Position numbers and translations under genes: made by a program. A model generated the notes under the pieces. The model was not told the DNA's origin and ran no database searches. It saw only the letters and a program-made list of their open reading frames with translations. 9,871 nt of DNA from Candidatus Eiseniibacteriota bacterium. GTDB lineage: Bacteria > Orphanbacterota > Orphanbacteria > Orphanbacterales > Orphanbacteraceae. The stretch is from assembly GCA_024276995.1 (NCBI GenBank), contig JAJRWB010000037.1, positions 1 to 9,871 on the forward strand, written 5' to 3'. The stretch's first letter is position 1; each line of letters starts with the position of its first letter. This document shows, piece by piece, positions 1-5,021 of the stretch.

Positions 1-819
1 ACCGAGATGTCCCGTCTTCATGTGGTAACTCTCGAAAGCGAAGTCTCGGAGGAACGCGGCATGATCGAGCAGGATATACGGGCTGGCGGCAAGAAAGGAG
101 AGGACCACCGCGGCGAGTGAAATGACGAGCGGCCCGACGCGGAAAGGCCGCCCTGCGAGAAGAACCGCGAGAGGGAGTTCCGCCGCGAGGAGCGCCCCGG
201 GATACTTCGTCGATGCCGCCAGCCCGACGGCGCATCCGGCGGCGACGAGGAAACGATTCTCCCGGCCGGAGAGGAACCGGACAAGGAGGTAGAGCGCGAG
301 TGCCACGAAGAAAGTCATCGGCACGTCCACTTCGAGGAAACGGGATTTATCGATGTGGACGGGAGCGAAGGCGAGGAGAGTCGCCGCCGCCACGGCGAGG
401 GCGGCGGCGCCGATGCGCCGCGCCGTGGCGAACAGGAGCCAGACGGTGCACGACCCGGCGAGCACCGTGAGGGAGCGGCCGGCGAGGATGAAAGGCGCCG
501 GCGCCGTGAGATAGGCGACCCGGAACGACGTCGCATCGGGGAAGGCCCCGGTGAGAGCGCCGGCGGCGCGGAGAAACGCCTGCACCACGAACTGTGCGTA
601 GAAGTAGAGCGTCGGGTAGTTGAAGAAATGAGGATTGAAATCGAACGGCTTACCGTCCCACCCCCAAAATCCCCACGCCCTCCGGAGGGAGACCGCCTCC
701 TCGAAACAATCGGGGAGCCCCCACCCGATGTGGTGAATCCGGACGAGGGCGGCGACCAGCGCGATGACGATCCCCGGCCAGAGAGGATTCCACGGTCCAT
801 CCCTTCTTCCGTCGTTCAT
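1..819 (-). CDS. GT39/PMT-type membrane glycosyltransferase, 3' part cut by window edge
   Basis: Family 39 glycosyltransferases move a sugar from a polyprenyl-phosphate donor to a lipid, glycan or protein acceptor on the outer face of the inner membrane. The 273 visible residues show a first transmembrane segment at about 15-32. An acidic first-loop motif FEEA follows at 39-42, where the family's catalytic acidic pair usually sits, then NPHFFNYPTLYFY at 62-74. Further hydrophobic segments lie at about 111-131, 138-153, 167-182, 190-203, 208-222 and 228-250. VHIDKSRFLEVDVPMTFF (154-171) and STKYPG (203-208) are typical of bacterial GT39 proteins. The start at 819 has a GGGGGGAGGAAG ribosome site and overlaps the aminotransferase stop as ATGA, so the two are probably co-translated. 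The C-terminal periplasmic domain lies beyond base 1. Family call is solid; substrate unknown. Confidence 0.88.
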   Translation of the reverse strand, partial: MNDGRRDGPWNPLWPGIVIALVAALVRIHHIGWGLPDCFEEAVSLRRAWGFWGWDGKPFDFNPHFFNYPTLYFYAQFVVQAFLRAAGALTGAFPDATSFRVAYLTAPAPFILAGRSLTVLAGSCTVWLLFATARRIGAAALAVAAATLLAFAPVHIDKSRFLEVDVPMTFFVALALYLLVRFLSGRENRFLVAAGCAVGLAASTKYPGALLAAELPLAVLLAGRPFRVGPLVISLAAVVLSFLAASPYILLDHAAFLRDFAFESYHMKTGHLG

Positions 820-2006
820 CGGGCTTCCTCCCCCCGGATCGCGTGCCGACGGGCGGCGGCGCCGACCTGTTCGATCAGCCGGACGATCTGTTCGGCGACA
901 TTCGGTTCGACATCCGCCGAGAGGGGAAGGAGAAGCAGTTCGCTCGAAAGGCTCTCGGCCACGGGACATCCTCCCGGCGGAACCATCCCCAGTACTTGTG
1001 GCCCGAGGTTGGGCGGTGTTCTGTACAAGGCCCGGCATTCGACGTTCTCGGCGAGAAGGATTTCCCGGAGCCGGTCTCTCGAAAGACCGAACCGTCCGGG
1101 GCGGACGCGCAGGGCGAATTCGTGTCCGCTCGGCGTCGTGCCGTCGAGTGCCTCGGGCACGTCGACGCCCGCCACGTCACGGAGTGCCCGGCGGTAGGCC
1201 TCGATCACGGCGAGCCTTCGGCGGCGTTCCCGCGCGAGGCAGGAGAGGGAATGGTGCGCCAGGCACGCGCCGATTTCCGTCGGCCTGGCGCTCATTCCAA
1301 CGCGTGTGAACTCCCCGTCGTCATCCTTGCCGTAATTCCGCAGGATCCTCAGCTCGTGACCGAGCGATCGATCGTTCGTGGTGACCACCCCCCCTTCCCC
1401 ACCGGTGACGAGCTTCGACGGAGTCAGGCTGAAGATTTCCGCGTCCCCGAACGACCCGCACGGTTTCCCGTTCCAGCTCCCGCCGAACCCGTGGGCGGCG
1501 TCGAAAACGAGGGGAATCCTTCTTTCCGCCGCCAGTTCCTCGAGCTCTCCCACGGGGGCTATGCTCCCGAACAGGTGAAAGCCGATCAGAACCGACGCCG
1601 GCTCTCCTCCAGCCGACGCCTCGGCGACCAACGCCTCGGCGGCTCCCATCATCCAGTGACGGGGGGAGACATCGGCGAAAAGGATTCCGGGGCCGCCGTC
1701 GCGGACGGCGTGGGCGACCGGGGGGAAGATGAAGGAAGGGAGGATTGCGATTCCTTCGATCGACAGGGCGCGTAGAAGGAGGGAGAGCGCCGCCGATCCG
1801 GATGAGAAAAGAACCGCGTCGGCGGTTCCGGCAATGCCAGCCATCTTCTCTTCGAACCGCTCGATCCAGGGACCCTTGTTCAGCCGGCCCGATGCGAGAA
1901 TCACGTCGATCGACGAGCGAAGGATTTCGCCGCCGGGAAGAACGACTGTTCCGTATTCGATCGGCAAGGGGAAACGGGGCGTTCCCCCCTCAATAGCGAA
2001 TCGCAC
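816..2006 (-). CDS. DegT/DnrJ/EryC1/StrS-family PLP sugar aminotransferase
   Basis: A fold-type I, pyridoxal-phosphate aminotransferase of the family that converts keto nucleotide-sugars to amino sugars for surface glycans. The 396 residues are the usual family length. Visible landmarks are SSGSAAL (68-74, phosphate cradle), FDAAHGFGG (168-176, D169 contacting the PLP ring nitrogen), SLTPSKLVTGGEGG (193-206, with K198 the expected Schiff-base lysine) and RPTEIGACLA (241-250). The start is GTG at 2006: an in-frame TGA lies two codons upstream, and GGGGGAAG sits about nine bases before the GTG. The stop overlaps the next gene as ATGA. Neighbours (GT39, flippase nearby) support a role in making an amino sugar for an exported glycan. 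The sugar cannot be told from sequence, and the motif spacing is more divergent than in well-known members such as WbpE or DesV. Confidence 0.88.
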   Translation of the reverse strand: MRFAIEGGTPRFPLPIEYGTVVLPGGEILRSSIDVILASGRLNKGPWIERFEEKMAGIAGTADAVLFSSGSAALSLLLRALSIEGIAILPSFIFPPVAHAVRDGGPGILFADVSPRHWMMGAAEALVAEASAGGEPASVLIGFHLFGSIAPVGELEELAAERRIPLVFDAAHGFGGSWNGKPCGSFGDAEIFSLTPSKLVTGGEGGVVTTNDRSLGHELRILRNYGKDDDGEFTRVGMSARPTEIGACLAHHSLSCLARERRRRLAVIEAYRRALRDVAGVDVPEALDGTTPSGHEFALRVRPGRFGLSRDRLREILLAENVECRALYRTPPNLGPQVLGMVPPGGCPVAESLSSELLLLPLSADVEPNVAEQIVRLIEQVGAAARRHAIRGEEAR

Positions 2007-2059
2007 GAATCACACTTCCCCCGCCGTGGCCAGGTCGCACCGACGGCCCGATGGCCGGA

Positions 2060-2076
2060 TGGTACGGAGTGTACCA
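2060..2076. repeat. 6-bp inverted repeat (TGGTAC-N5-GTACCA) before the aminotransferase
   Basis: The repeat lies in the 75-base gap between the small membrane protein and the aminotransferase. On the minus strand it overlaps TGGTACACT, a 4/6 extended -10 candidate (TACACT at 2073-2068) that would start RNA near 2060. It could be an operator separating the glycan genes from the ParA cassette, or a weak hairpin. No T-run follows, so it is not a clear terminator. Confidence 0.3.
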
Positions 2077-2081
2077 CAAGC

Positions 2082-2315
2082 TCAGAAAGTGGTTCCCTTT
2101 CGCTGACTCTCCCCCACGCCCACGGCGTGAAGGGGAAGTGTCGCCGCGGGACGACCGCTCGGGACGTTCTTCCGTCGCGTCGCCTCGCGCGGCCTTCCCG
2201 GTGTGAGCCGATCGACGCTCCTCTCCCACCTCGAGTTGATCGCGCAGATCTTACCGACCATGATGGCCACCACCATGTATAGCGCCGCGAGGAAAATCAG
2301 ATAGAAATAGATCAC
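2082..2315 (-). CDS. small single-pass membrane protein, last gene of the ParA-CBM cassette
   Basis: Not recognised as a known family. The 77-residue product begins with one strongly hydrophobic segment (residues 2-25, rich in Tyr, Leu, Val and Met). A basic, Pro/Arg-rich tail of about 50 residues follows and is predicted to be cytoplasmic by the positive-inside rule. Two features support real translation: the GTG start at 2315 overlaps the stop of the previous gene as GTGA, and a strong GGGGAGG ribosome site sits six bases before it. The basic tail may be poorly conserved, since its composition is what GC-rich sequence gives by chance; the hydrophobic head and the coupling are the stronger evidence. 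As the only membrane-spanning product in the cassette it could anchor the ParA-like or pseudo-MinD protein at the membrane (inference). Confidence 0.6.
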   Translation of the reverse strand: MIYFYLIFLAALYMVVAIMVGKICAINSRWERSVDRLTPGRPREATRRKNVPSGRPAATLPLHAVGVGESQRKGTTF

Positions 2316-2896
2316 CGCGTGCCTCCCCGGTTGCGGATGACGGAGAGTTCCCCTTCGAGTTCCCGGAAGAATGCCGCTTCCCGTTCGTCGAGGTCGTCGG
2401 GGGAGACTACCCGCTCGTTATCTCGATTCCACTCTTTCTCTCTTTCCCAAAGCACCGCGTTTTCTCCTTCCACGGTCCGGACGCGGCAGATCCTCATCCA
2501 GGCGACCCGCGAGAGCGCGAGCCCGCGAAGGGTATCGGCGAAGCGCCCATCGTAGCGGGGTGCGAGGACGAGGAGCACCGGCCCGTCGATACACCGCACC
2601 GCACGGTCGGGGAAGAGGCGGACGATGTACTCGCCCTCCCGCCTGAGCCACGAAACCGAGCGGGCGATGCGCCCCGCCTCGGCGGCGTTGAAGGAGACGA
2701 CTGCCTCCACGAGGGTGGCGATTCCCCCGCCGGAGAGGGCGAACATGGGGATCTCTTCCCCCCCGGGCAGGGGAAGGGGGGAGCGGAGAACCTCGATGTC
2801 GTCCCCCAGAACGCCGGGGCGCTCCCGCACGTGGACGAGGGCGTCATCGAGGCCGTGCGCTTCCTTCACGCGAAGCCATCGGACTGCTTCGTTCAT
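2312..2896 (-). CDS. uncharacterised 194-residue protein, cassette gene 3
   Basis: I do not recognise this protein with confidence. It appears soluble, with alternating strands and helices: a beta-rich N-terminal half (GDDIEVLRSPL at 31-41, IPMFALSGGG at 49-58), a helix at 59-85, and a core strand GPVLLVLAPRY (105-115) followed by a helix and a second strand VAWMRICRVRTV (131-142). The C-terminal 45 residues are charged and probably helical (EREKEWNRDNE, DLDEREAAFFRELEGEL). The GxVLLVLAPRY-helix-RICRVR order recalls the second half of PD-(D/E)XK nuclease-like proteins such as NucS-type or DUF91 folds, but no D...ExK active site is visible, so any such relation would be to an inactive form. 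The ATG at 2896 is chosen because GGAGGAGG lies ten bases upstream and it shares its A with the previous stop (TGATG). A longer in-frame opening back to 3082 would overlap the upstream gene by 187 bases and is unlikely. Confidence 0.7.
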   Translation of the reverse strand: MNEAVRWLRVKEAHGLDDALVHVRERPGVLGDDIEVLRSPLPLPGGEEIPMFALSGGGIATLVEAVVSFNAAEAGRIARSVSWLRREGEYIVRLFPDRAVRCIDGPVLLVLAPRYDGRFADTLRGLALSRVAWMRICRVRTVEGENAVLWEREKEWNRDNERVVSPDDLDEREAAFFRELEGELSVIRNRGGTR

Positions 2897-3594
2897 CACT
2901 TCAGCGCCTCCTCCAACCGTTGTGCGGCGGCGAGCAGTCCCGGCTCCCTTCGCCGCGAAACCCCCGCCACCAAGGAGGAGAGTCTCGATGCCATGTCGTC
3001 CTCCGAACCGAAGATACGCGGTTGCCTCCCGAGGAAGCACCGCGCCGCTTCGGCGAGGCGAATCGGCGCGATGCGCAGCCACTCATCGCTCCGGTCGCCG
3101 ACAGCGACGAGGAGCGGGTCGATACCGCACCGGGCACGGGACATTTCGCGGATGAAAAGATAAGCTTCTTCAAGCGATGGGATCTCCCCGGTGAAGAGGA
3201 GGAGCGCCTGGTCGGCGCACATCAGAATCGCCGACGCGATCGGTTCACCCTTCTCGCGAAGTGTCAGGAAGAGGAGATTGCCGCCGAGACGGTCGCGCAC
3301 CTCGCCGGGGAAACGTTCCGGCGCAACGCCGCGGGAGGGCGCGCCCGCCGAAGGCGCAAGGTGGAAAAGACCTCCATCCACCGCCGCGACGGTCGAGGAG
3401 AGTCTTTCCGCCGACAGGGAGCGCCGGACCTCGTGAAGATATGCTTCCCCCATCTCGCCCGCGGCGTTGCGCACCGCCACGATGGCGAAGGGGAGATCGT
3501 CGCGCCGCCGCGCCACGGGCGAGGAGAAGTAGATCCGCGACATCGCCTCGAGAGAGTCGGCGACCGAGCGGTCGGGCGGACGGGCGTTCGACAT
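2896..3594 (-). CDS. MinD/FlhG-like protein without a P-loop (putative pseudo-ATPase)
   Basis: A 232-residue soluble protein. Its second half reads like the C-terminal half of a MinD/FlhG/ParA ATPase. ASAILMCADQALLLFTGEIPSLEEAY (120-145) matches the 'ADEVLVVTTPEPTSLTDAYAL' region that follows Walker B. LLVAVGD (161-167), AARCFLGRQPRIFG (183-196) and the helical end 201-231 follow the family order. In the first half, FAIVAVRNAAGEMGEA (36-51) sits where the P-loop GGKGGVGKT should be but lacks the Lys-Thr pair. AVDGG (71-75) and NLLFLTL (106-112) fall where Walker A' and Walker B strands are expected, with the catalytic Asp missing from the latter. I infer a degenerate ATPase that may pair with the active ParA-CBM protein upstream, two bases away. 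The similarity is judged by eye; an unrelated alpha/beta protein remains possible. Confidence 0.6.
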   Translation of the reverse strand: MSNARPPDRSVADSLEAMSRIYFSSPVARRRDDLPFAIVAVRNAAGEMGEAYLHEVRRSLSAERLSSTVAAVDGGLFHLAPSAGAPSRGVAPERFPGEVRDRLGGNLLFLTLREKGEPIASAILMCADQALLLFTGEIPSLEEAYLFIREMSRARCGIDPLLVAVGDRSDEWLRIAPIRLAEAARCFLGRQPRIFGSEDDMASRLSSLVAGVSRRREPGLLAAAQRLEEALK

Positions 3595-3596
3595 GG

Positions 3597-4688
3597 CTAC
3601 TCGGCGCTCTTCGCGGCCGACACTTCCACCACGGAGTTCCGGTAGCCCGCCGCGCTCTCTTCGTACGGCATGGCGGGATCCTCGATCCAGGCGCCGTCCA
3701 CTACGAAGCGATACCGATAGCGGCCCGGCGGGAGGTCGACGTCGAGCACCCAGAGGCCGGCGTCCACATCGGCCTCCATCCTCCCCTCGATCGGGTTCCA
3801 GTCGTTGAACTCGCCCGCCACCTGGACGGTCGATGCCTCCGGAGCGTAAAGGCGGAACCGGACGACTCCACCGCGCACCATCGGCCCCGGCTGGCCTTCG
3901 TCCTCGGGCGGGTGCTCGTCGAGGGTGATCACCGGAACCGACTCGGTCAGCTCCGCCGCCAGGGCGAGGTAGTCGTCGTGCACGGTGGAGTTTCTTCGCA
4001 CCGCGCCGACCGGCACGCCGCGGGCGGCCGCTTCCTTCACGACCACCGAACAGCGGATCGACGTGGCGAAAAGCCTGTCGCCGAACTGCTCGGTCAGTTC
4101 CTCGTAGACCCGCCGCCCGTACCGTGTGCGCGGGTTGAAGAGCGTCGCAAGTGCCCGCACGGTGATCTGTTTCGCCATGTTCCTCTCCACCATGTCGACG
4201 GTGTCGAGAAACCGTTCGAGGCCGTGCAGCGAGAAGGAGGAACTCTCCACGGGAACGATCGCCTCGTCGGCGGCGACGAGGGCGTTGATCGTCAGGAAAC
4301 CGAGAGACGGGGCGCAGTCGATGAGCACGAAATCATACTCCTTCGGCAGCTCCCGAAGGGCGATGGCGAGCCTCGATTCCCGTTCCGGCTCGCCGGCGAG
4401 TTCCTGCTCCACCGACGCGAGGGTGATGTTCGACGGGGCGATGTCGCACCCCTCCATCACCGGGAGGATGATTTCGCTCATCGAAACGGCGGGACGCATC
4501 AGGGCGTCGCGCATCGACCGGCCGAGCATCGCCGTGTCGAGTCCGAGGGCGAGGGAAGCGTGTCCCTGTGGGTCGAGATCGACCAGGAGAACGGACCTCC
4601 CCGTTTCCGCGCACGCCGCGGCGAGGTTCACCGCGGTGGTCGTCTTGCCGCACCCACCTTTTTGATTCGCAATGGCAATGACATTCAT
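3597..4688 (-). CDS. ParA/Soj-type ATPase fused to a C-terminal AMPK-beta/CBM48 carbohydrate-binding domain
   Basis: Residues 1-255 form a complete ParA/Soj ATPase. They include the deviant Walker A KGGCGKTT (10-17, signature K10 and catalytic K15), Walker A' LLVDLDPQGHAS (34-45), Walker B FVLIDCAPSLG (120-130, D124) and the Soj-like stretch NPRTRYGRRVYEEL with the following strand and helix. A charged linker leads to residues 275-355, an E-set glycogen-binding domain. GEFNDW (W297), YRYRFVVDGAW (R327, W334), IEDP and N351 align with the AMPK-beta GSFNNW, YKFFVDGQW and NN positions that hold glycogen (W100, K126, W133, N150), with Lys replaced by Arg. Plain ParA proteins are about 250-270 residues, so the extra 100 are a true fusion. 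The ATG at 4688 has GGAGG nine bases upstream. First gene of a four-gene cassette. Likely role: ATP-driven positioning on the nucleoid of something that carries or binds alpha-glucan (inference). Confidence 0.92.
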   Translation of the reverse strand: MNVIAIANQKGGCGKTTTAVNLAAACAETGRSVLLVDLDPQGHASLALGLDTAMLGRSMRDALMRPAVSMSEIILPVMEGCDIAPSNITLASVEQELAGEPERESRLAIALRELPKEYDFVLIDCAPSLGFLTINALVAADEAIVPVESSSFSLHGLERFLDTVDMVERNMAKQITVRALATLFNPRTRYGRRVYEELTEQFGDRLFATSIRCSVVVKEAAARGVPVGAVRRNSTVHDDYLALAAELTESVPVITLDEHPPEDEGQPGPMVRGGVVRFRLYAPEASTVQVAGEFNDWNPIEGRMEADVDAGLWVLDVDLPPGRYRYRFVVDGAWIEDPAMPYEESAAGYRNSVVEVSAAKSAE

Positions 4689-4861
4689 CTGACGTTTCCT
4701 CCCGGGAGGCGGCTCATCGCTCCGTCCGGAAATGAAAATCCCCTCCGTCTTCCGGGGAGGGGATCGTTCGGCGGCGCACTCGCGCCAACCGGATACCGGC
4801 GGGAATCTATGACATGAAAAAAGCGGAGTACAATCATGGTTGTCGACCCTCCGCTGCGCAT
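4685..4861 (-). CDS. possible upstream ORF in the parA leader (58 codons, or 50 from an internal start)
   Basis: An open frame runs from ATG 4861 to a TGA at 4687-4685 that overlaps the parA ATG as ATGA. An internal ATG at 4837 has GGAGGG nine bases upstream, giving a 50-residue product beginning MIVLRFFHVID. The product is Arg/Pro/Gly-rich and unlike any protein I know, so it may matter through its translation rather than its peptide. Ribosomes moving through it would run over both terminator-like hairpins and then couple directly to parA. A stop-free run of this length is easy to get by chance in GC-rich DNA; the ribosome site and the exact ATGA junction are the only positive signs. Confidence 0.3.
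   Translation of the reverse strand: MRSGGSTTMIVLRFFHVIDSRRYPVGASAPPNDPLPGRRRGFSFPDGAMSRLPGGNVR
4698..4709 (-). promoter_or_regulatory. parA ribosome-binding site inside a 12-bp palindrome
   Basis: The parA ribosome site GGGAGG forms the second half of the perfect palindrome CCTCCCGGGAGG. The first half is complementary to it and could hide it in a tight hairpin (CCUC-CCGG-GAGG) or pair two transcripts together. It decides the parA start at 4688. Confidence 0.4.
4734..4764 (-). terminator. second terminator-like hairpin in the parA leader (distal)
   Basis: A perfect 9-bp stem, ATCCCCTCC (4746-4738 on the plus strand) with GGAGGGGAT (4764-4756), has a 9-base loop and is followed on the minus strand by TTTTCATTT. 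The T-run is weaker than at the proximal hairpin. It lies about 50 bases before the parA start. On the minus-strand RNA the 5' arm carries CCUCCC, which can also pair with the GGGAGG of the parA ribosome site. Confidence 0.45.
4817..4855 (-). terminator. Rho-independent terminator-like hairpin in the parA leader (proximal)
   Basis: Minus-strand arms AGCGGAG (4855-4849) and CTCCGCT (4828-4822) form a 7-bp stem. The loop holds a smaller ACAA/TTGT stem (4843-4840 with 4833-4830), and a run of six T (4822-4817) follows directly. No minus-strand gene ends upstream of it: the only upstream DNA is the start of a plus-strand gene. It therefore most likely ends a short leader RNA of about 70 bases or acts as an attenuator. 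Confidence 0.6.
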
Positions 4862-4884
4862 ACCGTTGCCGTTCAGATGTTTAC

Positions 4885-4901
4885 ACTAGGCAAAAACTAG
4901 G
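4885..4901. repeat. ACTAGG direct repeat, 11 bp apart, over the -10 region
   Basis: ACTAGG occurs at 4885-4890 and again at 4896-4901, an 11-bp step (one helical turn), separated by CAAAA. The pair overlaps the weak -10 box and the predicted start point of the minus-strand promoter, a placement suited to a regulator that binds two sites on one face of the helix. Short enough to be chance. Confidence 0.3.
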
Positions 4902-4923
4902 GATTTCCCGCGAATCGTGTCAA
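4894..4923 (-). promoter_or_regulatory. candidate sigma-70-type promoter for the parA leader
   Basis: On the minus strand a perfect TTGACA (4923-4918) is preceded by a run of seven T (UP-like). An 18-base gap leads to TAGTTT (4899-4894), a 3/6 match to the -10 box. It would start RNA near 4887, about 200 bases before parA. The -35 is strong and the -10 weak, as in an activated or repressed promoter. Confidence 0.45.
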
Positions 4924-5021
4924 GAAAAAAATGAGTATTGGAAAAAAGAATAAGCCCTTTACCTGTCAATCAAAAGCCGTTTTTCGCGGGCGGGCGACCC
5001 GGCGAACCGGGTTCACCGGTT

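Larger units (their letters stand above)
4689..5021. other. divergent intergenic region between parA and the TMTC-like gene
   Basis: This is the longest stretch without an established gene. It includes a clearly AT-rich island (about 4871-4980) unlike the flanking coding DNA. On the minus strand it holds, in order of transcription, a promoter candidate, a direct repeat, two terminator-like hairpins and the parA ribosome site within a palindrome. On the plus side no convincing -35/-10 pair was found before the extended -10 at 5023-5031. The frame leading into the TMTC-like gene is open back to a TTG at 4938, but the AT-rich composition argues that 4938-5021 is untranslated. Confidence 0.6.

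Noticed and set aside
1361-1380. GATCGATCG-type palindromic run
   Set aside because: It lies inside the aminotransferase coding region, is explained by codon choice, and has no repeated partner.
2897-3082. N-terminal extension of the 194-residue cassette protein to base 3082
   Set aside because: It would overlap the upstream gene by 187 bases. ATG 2896 has a strong ribosome site and sits exactly at the upstream stop.
3261-4817. A 518-codon plus-strand open frame opposite the ParA-CBM gene
   Set aside because: It mirrors the strongly supported ParA reading frame and extends past it only by chance; its His/Arg-rich product is typical of a shadow frame.
4881-4905. preQ1-I-like riboswitch on the plus strand (AAAAACTAG resembles the A-rich tail)
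   Set aside because: The required upstream stem and the loop sequences before the A-rich tail are missing; the similarity comes from the ACTAGG direct repeat.
4938-5021. Extension of the TMTC-like protein to TTG 4938
   Set aside because: The bases are AT-rich and unlike the coding DNA. The family normally starts shortly before the first membrane segment, and no ribosome site precedes the TTG.
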